A stretch of DNA of 7,136 nucleotides, from assembly GCA_002314775.1 (NCBI GenBank), contig DCHE01000013.1, forward strand, positions 71,852-78,987, written 5' to 3'. A program made the translations under genes and the position numbers. The notes beneath the pieces are model-generated. The model searched no databases, was not told where the DNA came from, and saw only the letters and a list, made by a program, of their open reading frames with translations. This document shows positions 1-6,214 of this stretch, one piece after another. This stretch comes from Lachnospiraceae bacterium UBA1760. Lineage in GTDB: Bacteria; Bacillota; Clostridia; Lachnospirales; Lachnospiraceae. How positions within the stretch are numbered: position 1 is the stretch's first letter; each line of letters begins with the position of its first letter.

Positions 1-183
1 ATTTATATAAATCTTAATATAATATTCACAGATTATTAGTGGATAAAGATGAGCGAGTATTGTAGAATTAGTTAAGATGAAAGACTAAGAATGATGTGAA
101 TTCGTAAAAAATAGTAAGATACGATGCATTTTAATGTCTGGCAGTATTGAAGAGAGTTATAAAGATTTTCAGGAAGGATACCT
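1..183. other. Leader region without a gene, upstream of the ABC cluster
   Basis: No reading frame of useful length on the plus strand is found here; the longest plus-strand frame starting with ATG (from base 49) has eight codons. The stretch is AT-rich. A TATAAT hexamer lies at 18-23, but its -35 partner would fall outside the window, so it cannot be judged; if real it would give a leader of about 150 nt. Weaker -10-like hexamers at 115-120 and 120-125 have no good -35 partner. No terminator, riboswitch or strong inverted repeat was recognised. The ribosome binding site of the first gene ends this region. Confidence 0.5.
171..178 (+). promoter_or_regulatory. Ribosome binding site of the ABC ATPase gene
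   Basis: AGGAAGGA ends 5 nt before the ATG at 184. It supports this start codon, and the protein from this codon aligns with the usual N-terminus of NatA-type ATPases. Confidence 0.8.
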
Positions 184-948
184 ATGATAAGTGCTGATAA
201 TCTGGTAAAAACCTTTACCAGAATTGAGAAGAAGAATAAAAAGGTTGAATTTAATGCGGTTGATGGAATCTCCTTTGAGGCAAAGGAGGGCGAGATAGTT
301 GGAATACTTGGTCCAAATGGTGCTGGAAAAACCACGCTTCTTAGAATGCTGGTAAAGCTTATGAAGCCAAGCAGTGGAAACGTCAGCGTGTCGATTGGTG
401 AGAACACTATTTCGGATGATATTGAGATAAAAAAGCATATTGGATATCTTTCTGGAAATACAAAGCTTTACGGAAAGCTTTCTCCAAGAGAGCTTCTTAT
501 GATGCTTGGAACCATTTATGGTATGGATGAGGAGACTACAAGAATAAGGGCTGAAGAGATTATGAAGGTTCTTTCGATGGAAGCATTTTTCGATAACAGA
601 ATCGAGAAGCTTTCTACAGGACAGACCCAGAGAACATCAATTGCAAGATGTCTTATTCATAGCCCGGAGATTTATGTCTTTGATGAACCGACACTGGGAC
701 TCGATATCATAAGCAGCGCAGCTATAATCGAGTTTATGAAGCAGGAGAGAGAAAAGGGAAAGACCGTAATATATTCGACTCACTATATGGAGGAGGCCGA
801 GTATCTCTGTGACAGAATAATATTAGTTAACAAGGGTAAAATTGTTGCAAATGGTACCTTAGCGGAACTGAAAGAAAAAAGCGCTATGGAAAGTCTGAGA
901 GATATTTTTAACGAGCTGATAAGGAAGGAGACTTACGATGAAGAATAA
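184..948 (+). CDS. ABC transporter ATP-binding protein, NatA type
   Basis: This 254-residue protein is the cytoplasmic ATPase of an ABC-2 type exporter. Visible motifs are Walker A GPNGAGKT (residues 43-50), ABC signature LSTGQTQR (143-150), Walker B with FDEP (Asp167, Glu168), D-loop LGLD (171-174) and the switch histidine His200 (STHYMEEAE). All residues needed for ATP hydrolysis are present. The Q-loop is unusual: the segment at 88-93 reads YLSGNT, with no glutamine where most ABC ATPases have one, and the signature has Thr in place of the first Gly of SGGQ. The length is normal for the family. The gene overlaps the permease gene by 11 bp and is surely cotranslated with it. In Bacillus, NatAB exports sodium, but proteins of this type also serve peptide and drug export, so the substrate is open. 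The ATPase call is secure; the NatA-like subtype rests on the NatB-like partner and on motif similarity. Confidence 0.95.
   Translation: MISADNLVKTFTRIEKKNKKVEFNAVDGISFEAKEGEIVGILGPNGAGKTTLLRMLVKLMKPSSGNVSVSIGENTISDDIEIKKHIGYLSGNTKLYGKLSPRELLMMLGTIYGMDEETTRIRAEEIMKVLSMEAFFDNRIEKLSTGQTQRTSIARCLIHSPEIYVFDEPTLGLDIISSAAIIEFMKQEREKGKTVIYSTHYMEEAEYLCDRIILVNKGKIVANGTLAELKEKSAMESLRDIFNELIRKETYDEE
923..930 (+). promoter_or_regulatory. Ribosome binding site of the permease-protease gene
   Basis: GGAAGGAG lies inside the end of the ATPase gene and 7 nt before the ATG at 938. It fixes the overlapping start and points to translational coupling of the two subunits. Confidence 0.85.
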
Positions 949-2977
949 TAAGAATATTATCAAGTCTCTCTTTAAAAAGGAACTACTGGAGGTTTTTAGG
1001 GACAAGAAGACAGTAATCATGATGCTGATAGTCCCAGTGGTCATCTATCCTCTGATGTTTATTGTAGGAATTCAGGCTATGAATATGATTGCAAATAGCC
1101 AGAAGGAAAGAGCATATTATATTGTTCTTGATTGTGAGGATGATGGAAGACTTGAGAAGCTGATACAAAAAAAGTGTGAGGGCGATGGCTATAAGCTTTT
1201 CATTAAGCCAAAAGAAGAGATAGAAGATTATTCGGCTGCAGTGGCTGATGAAATGATAGATGTATATGTGAAAACAGAGACTGTTGCAGGAAAGCTCTCA
1301 TACAGTATATATTACCTTTCAGCATCAGATGATTCCGGATATGCTGCAGATGTAATAGCAGACTATCTAGACGAGATGAAGCAGAATCTGACAAAGGACG
1401 TCCTTTCTGAGCTTTCGCTCGATGCAGACAAGGTGTTAAATCCAATAGAGTATAAGTTTTCAAATGTTGCAACTGGGGAGCAAAAGACTGGAAGTGTTCT
1501 TGGAACTATAATTCCATTTATGCTTATAGTCAGTATTATGATGGGAACAATGTACCCGGCAATTGATACAACAGCAGGAGAAAGAGAGAGAGGAACACTA
1601 GAAACCGTGCTAACCCTTCCGGTTACAAACAGGCAGCTCATCATGAGTAAGTTCTTCACAGTAGCATTGATAGGAGTTATATCAGCGGCATTAAACCTTA
1701 TCTCCATGGGCTTCATTGGCTGGTATATGTTAAAGCTTATGGCCGAAAATGGCACGACAACTATGGAGTCAGTCAATCTGGTAAGCTTTATACCGGCAAT
1801 TATAATTACTGTGATAGCGATATTTGTATTCGCGTTATTTATCAGTGCAATAACAATGTGCTTTACAGTATTTGCCTCGTCCTACAAGGAGGCAAATAAT
1901 TATATAACACCACTGATGCTTGTGATTATGTTTGCATCCTTTGTCGGATTTATACCAAATGTAACACTCACTGGTGGAGTGGCACTTATCCCAGTTGCTA
2001 ATATTGCGCTTATGATAAAAAATATCCTTCTGTTTAAGATTGATATGAGTGTTGTTGCTCTTGTTCTCCTTACTAACATAATATATGCCATGATATCAGT
2101 TGTGGTGCTTAGCAAGATATATGATAGTGAGGCAGTTCTCTTTGGAGGACAGAGAAATGGAATTCAGATATTTGAGAAGCGTTCCAACCTGAAAAAAGGA
2201 GGAGTGCCAACTACAGCAGATGCAGCATTTCTTCTTCTAATTACCTTAGTGCTGATAATCTATGTGGGAGGCTTCGTGCAGCTTAAGTATGGATTATGGG
2301 GAGTGCTTATTACTCAGCTTATAATATTCGCAATGCCAATGGGAATTCTTATCTACACAAAAAGAAATCTCAAATTAACCTATAGCTTTAACAAAACAGG
2401 TGTGTTATCATATGCAGGCGGTCTAATTATGATGCTTGGAGCAATGCTTGTTGGAATAGTACTGACAAACCTGCTTGGAATGCTTGCTAAGAGCAGCTAT
2501 GAAAATGACATTGCATCTATGGAGGCCATTTTCGATAAGGGGATAATTCCATCTATCCTGGTTATTGCACTTGCACCTGCACTGTTTGAGGAGATGTTCT
2601 TCAGAGGCTTTATCCTTGCTGCAGTGAGAGAAAGGTTTGGCAAAAAGGCTTCAATAATAATAGTTGCACTGAGCTTTGGAATATATCATATGAGTATTAC
2701 AAAGATACCGGTGACAGCACTTCTTGGAGCAGTACTTTGCTATGTGGTGTACAAATCAGGAAGTATTTTCCCGGCAATGCTTATGCATTTTACTAATAAC
2801 CTGATATCTGTTTTATCATCTTATTATCCAGAAAAGATATCAAAGCTTTTGCCATTTATTAACTGCAGCACGATAGGTGAGGGCGCTTCTTTGATAGGTC
2901 TTGGCATAGTAATGTTTGCTGCTGGACTGATTATATTTAATCAGGGTAATAAAGAAAGGACTAAAGCTATTAATTAA
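938..2977 (+). CDS. ABC-2 permease fused to a CPBP intramembrane protease
   Basis: A 679-residue membrane protein with two parts. Residues 1 to about 400 look like a NatB-type ABC-2 permease: a first membrane segment (about 24-50), a large extracytoplasmic domain (about 54-186), then about five further segments. The typical ABC-2 motif GERERGTLETVLTLPVT (214-230) precedes the third segment. Residues from about 425 to the end form a second multi-spanning domain with CPBP (CAAX/Abi) protease motifs: EEMFFR (Glu551, Glu552, Arg556), FGIYH (580-584, His584) and HFTNN (His617, Asn621). These are the residues that bind metal and catalyse in the Rce1-like family, so the protease appears active. A plain NatB permease is about 400 residues, so the extra 280 are a true fusion in one open frame. 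Fusions of this layout are, from memory, known in Firmicutes and other bacteria. The ATPase partner lies directly upstream. The substrate is unknown; export linked to membrane cleavage of a peptide is an inference. The domain calls are firm. Confidence 0.93.
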   Translation: MKNNKNIIKSLFKKELLEVFRDKKTVIMMLIVPVVIYPLMFIVGIQAMNMIANSQKERAYYIVLDCEDDGRLEKLIQKKCEGDGYKLFIKPKEEIEDYSAAVADEMIDVYVKTETVAGKLSYSIYYLSASDDSGYAADVIADYLDEMKQNLTKDVLSELSLDADKVLNPIEYKFSNVATGEQKTGSVLGTIIPFMLIVSIMMGTMYPAIDTTAGERERGTLETVLTLPVTNRQLIMSKFFTVALIGVISAALNLISMGFIGWYMLKLMAENGTTTMESVNLVSFIPAIIITVIAIFVFALFISAITMCFTVFASSYKEANNYITPLMLVIMFASFVGFIPNVTLTGGVALIPVANIALMIKNILLFKIDMSVVALVLLTNIIYAMISVVVLSKIYDSEAVLFGGQRNGIQIFEKRSNLKKGGVPTTADAAFLLLITLVLIIYVGGFVQLKYGLWGVLITQLIIFAMPMGILIYTKRNLKLTYSFNKTGVLSYAGGLIMMLGAMLVGIVLTNLLGMLAKSSYENDIASMEAIFDKGIIPSILVIALAPALFEEMFFRGFILAAVRERFGKKASIIIVALSFGIYHMSITKIPVTALLGAVLCYVVYKSGSIFPAMLMHFTNNLISVLSSYYPEKISKLLPFINCSTIGEGASLIGLGIVMFAAGLIIFNQGNKERTKAIN

Positions 2978-2980
2978 AAT

Positions 2981-4051
2981 ATGGTAGATAATATGAATGA
3001 CAATAATAATTTAAAAAATAATACGATTGAATATGACCCGGAATTTGATGAGGATGAAATCGAATTTGACGACGAGTATTTTAAACCAAGAAGAAAAGTA
3101 TCAAAGGCAAAGAGAAAAAAGCAAAAGCAGACTCTTGGCTATGTATGGATAATATTTGGACTGGCTGCGCTCGTTTTTGTTGGTATGCTTATTGGAACTA
3201 AGGATAGCACTAAGGGAAAAGCTGTAGCTGCACAAAATGAGTTTGCGCTTAATAAGAATGAGGATCTCTTTAATCTTATTGCAGACAACTATTATCAGTA
3301 TTTAAAGAAGAGCTATATTATGATTGGAAAATATCCAGACTGTTCATATGTAAAGATTAGTTCTGTTTTGAAGAGAAATACTTATAATGTTGATAATTAC
3401 AAGGTAAATGAAGCAAATGGCCTTAAGAACTACTATGAAGGAGATACCCCTACAGCAAAATATGCAATAGATGTATCGTCCTACCAGAAGAAGATTAACT
3501 GGGAAACAGTTAAGGCGTCAGGCGTTGAAACAGCAATAATAAGAGTTGGCTACAGAGGCTACGGAACCGGAAAGATAGCTGACGATGAAAGATTCTCAAC
3601 TCATATTGAAGGCGCAAGCAAGCAGGGCTTTAATATTGGACTTTACTTCTTTACTCAGGCATTAAATTATACTGAGGGAAAGGAAGAGGCTGAGTATGTA
3701 TTAAATCATATTGGAAGCTACAATATCACAGAGCCAATCATTATTGATACTGAGTATATCTACAATAAGGATGCAAGAGCTAACAATATAAGCAACGAGG
3801 ACAGAACAGATGCCATAAAGGGCTTCTGTGAGACGATAAAGGATGCTGGATACACTCCTATGATTTATGCAAACAGAAACTGGCTGATTCAGAATATGAA
3901 TCTCGAGGAATTAGACGGTTACGAAATCTGGCTTGCTCATTACTCTGAAAAGCCTGATTTTCCTTATGAGTACTCGGCATGGCAGTATAGTGGTGAGGGT
4001 ACTGTAAATGGTGTTGAGGGCAAGGTTGACTTAAACGTATGGTTTAGATAA
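2981..4051 (+). CDS. Membrane-anchored GH25 lysozyme-like hydrolase
   Basis: This 356-residue protein has a hydrophilic head with an acidic run (about 19-33), a basic cluster (36-49, RRKVSKAKRKKQKQ), one membrane segment (about 52-72), a linker (73-160) and a GH25 domain (161-356). The head and basic cluster place the N-terminus inside and the enzyme outside the membrane; no signal-peptidase site is evident, so it is probably a tethered enzyme. GH25 enzymes cut the MurNAc-GlcNAc bond of peptidoglycan. Family landmarks are DVSSYQ (164-169), IIRVGYRG (186-193), the catalytic pair in IIDTEY (Asp256, Glu258), and the closing AWQYSG (333-338) and VDLNVW (349-354, Asp350). It starts 3 bp after the permease stop with no good ribosome binding site: AAAGGA (2955-2960) is 20 nt away. 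Coupled translation is likely, and ATG 2993 (residue 5) is a possible alternative start. It could trim wall for the transport system or act in general wall turnover. Confidence 0.9.
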   Translation: MVDNMNDNNNLKNNTIEYDPEFDEDEIEFDDEYFKPRRKVSKAKRKKQKQTLGYVWIIFGLAALVFVGMLIGTKDSTKGKAVAAQNEFALNKNEDLFNLIADNYYQYLKKSYIMIGKYPDCSYVKISSVLKRNTYNVDNYKVNEANGLKNYYEGDTPTAKYAIDVSSYQKKINWETVKASGVETAIIRVGYRGYGTGKIADDERFSTHIEGASKQGFNIGLYFFTQALNYTEGKEEAEYVLNHIGSYNITEPIIIDTEYIYNKDARANNISNEDRTDAIKGFCETIKDAGYTPMIYANRNWLIQNMNLEELDGYEIWLAHYSEKPDFPYEYSAWQYSGEGTVNGVEGKVDLNVWFR

Positions 4052-4060
4052 ATCAGGAAA

Positions 4061-4140
4061 TAATAAAATAACACGCAGGACATTTTCTAGAGGCTAAGAC
4101 CTTCAGGATTAAATGTCTGCGTGTTTTTTATTTTAATAAT
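4061..4140. terminator. Bidirectional intrinsic terminator between convergent genes
   Basis: The arms ACACGCAG/ACATTT (4071-4078 and 4080-4085, with G4079 bulged) pair with AAATGTCTGCGTGT (4111-4124), giving a 14-bp stem. On the plus strand it is followed by a T-run (4124-4129) and TTTT (4131-4134). On the minus strand the A-rich stretch 4061-4070 becomes a T-rich tail. It can therefore end both the lysozyme transcript and the GH13 transcript. The 25-nt apical region can fold into a smaller hairpin (GAGG 4090-4093 with CCTT 4100-4103). Confidence 0.88.
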
Positions 4141-4157
4141 TATGTAGTGTTAAAAAA

Positions 4158-5468
4158 TTAACGCTCCATCTTCCAGATGCTTGAGCTGTATGGAGGAAGC
4201 TCAGAACCTCCGCCAAAGTCGTGAGTCTTGCCGGAGATTAAATCAAGGGCGAGTCCACAGCCCGCATCAAAGTGTGCAGTGTATGGATAATCAGCTGCAT
4301 TAATGGCAACCATAATTCTCTCGGTGTCAGTTTTTCTCTCAAATATACACTGCTGGTTCGTAAGAACTACTGAACGGAAGCTGCCGTAATTGAGAGCTGG
4401 GCTGTTCTTTTTAGCCTCAGCAAGCTTTGCAATGTGAGAGGTAAGGTCGTTCCACTCTGGCTCTGTAACCTCGGCACGAAGAGCAGGGTCGCCATCCTCC
4501 TTTCTTGCCTTCATTCCCCATTCACTTCCGTAGTATACGCAAGGCATACCAGGCATAGTAAAGGCAAGGGTATAAATAAGAGGAATATGTTTCTCGTTGT
4601 TTAGTATGCTTGATACTCTTGTTACATCGTGATTGTCCACGAAGCTGAGAAGATGCATGCCCTTATATCTTGTCCAATCCTCAGGACCGAACTGCTGCAT
4701 AAGTGAGTGGATAATCTCAAACATATTCATACTGTTGAAGCTTGAGTAAAGCCCCTTGTAGCAGGCATAGTTTGTAGCACTGTGAAGCATATCACAGTTG
4801 ACAAACTGATTGTAATCTCCGTGAAGGAGCTCGCCCAGTAAAAGGAAGTCCTCCTTAAGACCTTCAGTATGTCTTCTTAATCTTTTGATGAAATCCTTAT
4901 CAAGACAGTAAGCAACATCAAGTCTGAGTCCATCAATGTCGAACTCGTCAATCCAGCCCTTAACGGCATCGAAAATATGATTTATTACGGCTTCATTTCT
5001 AAGGTTAAGCTTAACCAGGTCGTAATGACCCTCCCAGCCCTCGTACCAGAGACCGTCATTATAGCATGAGTTTCCATCAAAGCTAATGTTGAACCAGTCC
5101 TTATATGGAGAATCCCATTTCTTTTCAAGGACATCCTTAAATTGATAAAATCCACGACCGACATGGTTGAATACTCCATCAAGAACAATCTTGATTCCCG
5201 CCTCGTGGAGCGCACGAGAAACCTCTTTGAAGTCTTCGTTTGTTCCAAGTCTTACATCGATCTTTGAATAGTCTCTGGTGTTATATCCATGTGTATCCGA
5301 CTCAAATATCGGAGAGAAGTAGATTGCATTTATTCCAAGCTTTTTCATATGAGGGATGAAATCAATAACCCTCTTAATTCTTGGAACTAATACACCATCA
5401 TTTTCAAATGGAGCTCCACAAAATCCCAATGGATAAATCTGATAAAAAACACTTTCATAAGCCCACAT
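4158..5468 (-). CDS. Cytosolic GH13 alpha-amylase-family glucan hydrolase
   Basis: A 436-residue alpha-glucan enzyme with all GH13 conserved regions: DGVFNH (97-102), GLRLDVAYC (180-188, nucleophile Asp184), LGELLH (211-216, acid/base Glu213) and FVDNHD (276-281, stabiliser Asp281). KLN (153-155) resembles the fifth region of neopullulanase and cyclomaltodextrinase enzymes. The barrel runs from about residue 5 to 350 and a small C-terminal beta domain follows to 436. There is no signal peptide and no N-terminal starch-binding domain of the CBM34 type, so it is shorter than typical neopullulanases (about 580) and should act inside the cell on imported maltodextrins. The start at 5468 is chosen because AAGGAGGT lies 7 nt before it and the protein then begins MWAYESVFYQIYP, the usual family N-terminus; an in-frame ATG at 5513 would add 15 residues that contain the ribosome binding site. 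It is transcribed alone, convergent with the lysozyme gene. Exact specificity (amylase, alpha-glucosidase or cyclomaltodextrinase) cannot be read from sequence. Confidence 0.93.
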   Translation of the reverse strand: MWAYESVFYQIYPLGFCGAPFENDGVLVPRIKRVIDFIPHMKKLGINAIYFSPIFESDTHGYNTRDYSKIDVRLGTNEDFKEVSRALHEAGIKIVLDGVFNHVGRGFYQFKDVLEKKWDSPYKDWFNISFDGNSCYNDGLWYEGWEGHYDLVKLNLRNEAVINHIFDAVKGWIDEFDIDGLRLDVAYCLDKDFIKRLRRHTEGLKEDFLLLGELLHGDYNQFVNCDMLHSATNYACYKGLYSSFNSMNMFEIIHSLMQQFGPEDWTRYKGMHLLSFVDNHDVTRVSSILNNEKHIPLIYTLAFTMPGMPCVYYGSEWGMKARKEDGDPALRAEVTEPEWNDLTSHIAKLAEAKKNSPALNYGSFRSVVLTNQQCIFERKTDTERIMVAINAADYPYTAHFDAGCGLALDLISGKTHDFGGGSELPPYSSSIWKMER

Positions 5469-5475
5469 GACTATT

Positions 5476-5483
5476 ACCTCCTT
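5476..5483 (-). promoter_or_regulatory. Ribosome binding site of the GH13 gene
   Basis: On the minus strand AAGGAGGT sits 7 nt before the ATG at 5468. This near-perfect site decides the start in favour of the shorter protein. Confidence 0.92.
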
Positions 5484-5532
5484 GTTTTTTGTATAAGTGG
5501 ATTGATGTCTCATACATAATTTAACACCAATT

Positions 5533-5560
5533 TTTAGACAAAATCAGTGATTTGTCTAAA
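5533..5560. promoter_or_regulatory. Perfect 10-bp inverted repeat, probable operator or 5' mRNA hairpin
   Basis: TTTAGACAAA (5533-5542) and TTTGTCTAAA (5551-5560) are exact reverse complements separated by 8 nt. The repeat starts about 3 nt after the predicted transcription start of the GH13 gene. A dimeric repressor bound there would block transcription; alternatively the transcript would begin with a hairpin. There is no T-run tail of terminator type on the minus strand beyond TCTAAAAATT. The centre lacks the CG of a CcpA cre site. Confidence 0.6.
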
Positions 5561-5569
5561 TTTCATGTT

Positions 5570-5598
5570 AGTTTACCACAAATTATTTCAAACTGCAA
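5570..5598 (-). promoter_or_regulatory. Candidate promoter of the GH13 gene
   Basis: On the minus strand TTGCAG (5598-5593) is followed after exactly 17 nt by TAAACT (5575-5570), which is preceded by TGG and so has an extended -10 form. The start would fall near 5563, giving a leader of about 95 nt that opens with the inverted repeat. Both hexamers match the consensus only in part. A second possible pairing, TTGTCT in the repeat arm with TATGTA 17 nt further on, is weaker. Confidence 0.45.
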
Positions 5599-5600
5599 CC

Positions 5601-5629
5601 TTATAGATAAAGTTCATTTTTGATATAAA
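5601..5629 (+). promoter_or_regulatory. Candidate promoter of the LOG gene
   Basis: TATAAA (5624-5629) preceded by TGA (5621-5623) is a good extended -10 element, with a weak -35 TTATAG (5601-5606) at 17 nt. The start would lie near 5636, about 48 nt before the ATG. A second -10-like TAAAAT is at 5636-5641, with a poor -35. The -35 parts of this promoter and of the divergent GH13 promoter are adjacent. Confidence 0.5.
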
Positions 5630-5674
5630 ATGTGATAAAATGTTAGATGGTGAAAATAATAAGATTTTAAATGG

Positions 5675-5680
5675 CGGTGA
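5675..5680 (+). promoter_or_regulatory. Ribosome binding site of the LOG gene
   Basis: GGTGA (5676-5680) lies close before the ATG at 5684. It corresponds to the 3' part of AGGAGGTGA, so the short gap is acceptable. The ATG at 5671 is out of frame. Confidence 0.55.
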
Positions 5681-5683
5681 GAA

Positions 5684-6214
5684 ATGAACATAACAGTATA
5701 TTTGGGAGCATCCTCTGGAAATAAAGAGATATATAAGACGGAGATAAAAAAGCTTGGTGCCTGGATTGGTGAGACAGGACATACCCTGATTTATGGTGGA
5801 TCAAAATCCGGACTTATGGGACTAGTTGCAGATAGCGTTCTCGAAAAGGGTGGAAGGGTAATCGGCGTGGAACCTCAGTTCTTTATAGATTCGGAATTCC
5901 AGCATGAAGGAATTACTGAGCTTATTGTGACGAAGGATATGACAGAGAGAAAAAGGAAGATGATTGAGCTTGGAGAAGTATTTATCGCATTTCCAGGTGG
6001 AACAGGAACCTTAGAGGAGATATCTGAGGTTATGTCAATGGTATCCCTGAATATGCTTAAGGCAAAGTGCATTTTTTATAATGTAAATGGTTACTATGAC
6101 CCTGTAAAGAAGCTTCTTCGCAATATGCTTTTCGATGATTTTTCAACCAGTGAGAGACTTAAAAATATACATATAGTTGACAGCCTTGAGGAGCTTATTA
6201 GCTGTGTTGGCTGA
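5684..6214 (+). CDS. LOG family phosphoribohydrolase (TIGR00730-type Rossmann protein)
   Basis: This 176-residue cytosolic protein belongs to the LOG family, often called lysine decarboxylase-like by old error. Characterised members cut the N-glycosidic bond of nucleoside 5'-monophosphates; plant and some bacterial members release cytokinin base from the riboside monophosphate. Family motifs are intact: the opening strand VYLGASSG (5-12), YGGSKSGLMG (37-46), the MTERKRKM segment with Arg89 (86-93), and PGGTGTLEE (104-112) with Glu112 as the expected catalytic acid together with Arg89. Length is near the usual 180-195 residues of the short type. In a gut-type anaerobe the likely job is nucleotide salvage or clearance of odd nucleotides and not hormone signalling. 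It is divergent from the GH13 gene and 94 bp before the exonuclease gene, with which it may be cotranscribed. Family call is secure; the true substrate is not known. Confidence 0.92.
   Translation: MNITVYLGASSGNKEIYKTEIKKLGAWIGETGHTLIYGGSKSGLMGLVADSVLEKGGRVIGVEPQFFIDSEFQHEGITELIVTKDMTERKRKMIELGEVFIAFPGGTGTLEEISEVMSMVSLNMLKAKCIFYNVNGYYDPVKKLLRNMLFDDFSTSERLKNIHIVDSLEELISCVG

Noticed and set aside
49..75. Eight-codon frame in the leader, considered as a leader peptide
   Set aside because: It has no ribosome binding site, no run of one amino acid and no attenuator-type hairpins after it.
72..407. Minus-strand reading frame of 111 codons opposite the start of the ATPase gene
   Set aside because: It lies mostly opposite a clearly real ABC ATPase gene, has no family motifs, and its composition is that of a reversed coding strand.
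1203..1776. Two minus-strand frames (89 and 137 codons) opposite the permease gene
   Set aside because: Both are shadows of the permease frame; no ribosome binding site or recognisable domain supports them.
4985..5248. Alternative minus-strand frame of 87 codons inside the GH13 gene
   Set aside because: It overlaps the conserved GH13 barrel in another frame and shows no motif.
5469..5513. Longer GH13 start at ATG 5513
   Set aside because: The 15 added codons contain the AAGGAGGT site of the shorter start and encode nothing conserved.
5533..5560. Palindrome read as a CcpA cre site
   Set aside because: The spacer lacks the central CG and the arms do not match the WTGNAARCG half-site.
5533..5560. 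Palindrome read as a terminator of a plus-strand or minus-strand gene
   Set aside because: The stem is AT-rich, both neighbours point away from it, and no convincing T-run follows on either strand.
5684..6214. Lysine decarboxylase function for the LOG protein
   Set aside because: The PGGTGTLEE motif marks the LOG phosphoribohydrolase family; the decarboxylase name is an old misannotation and no PLP-binding lysine motif is present.
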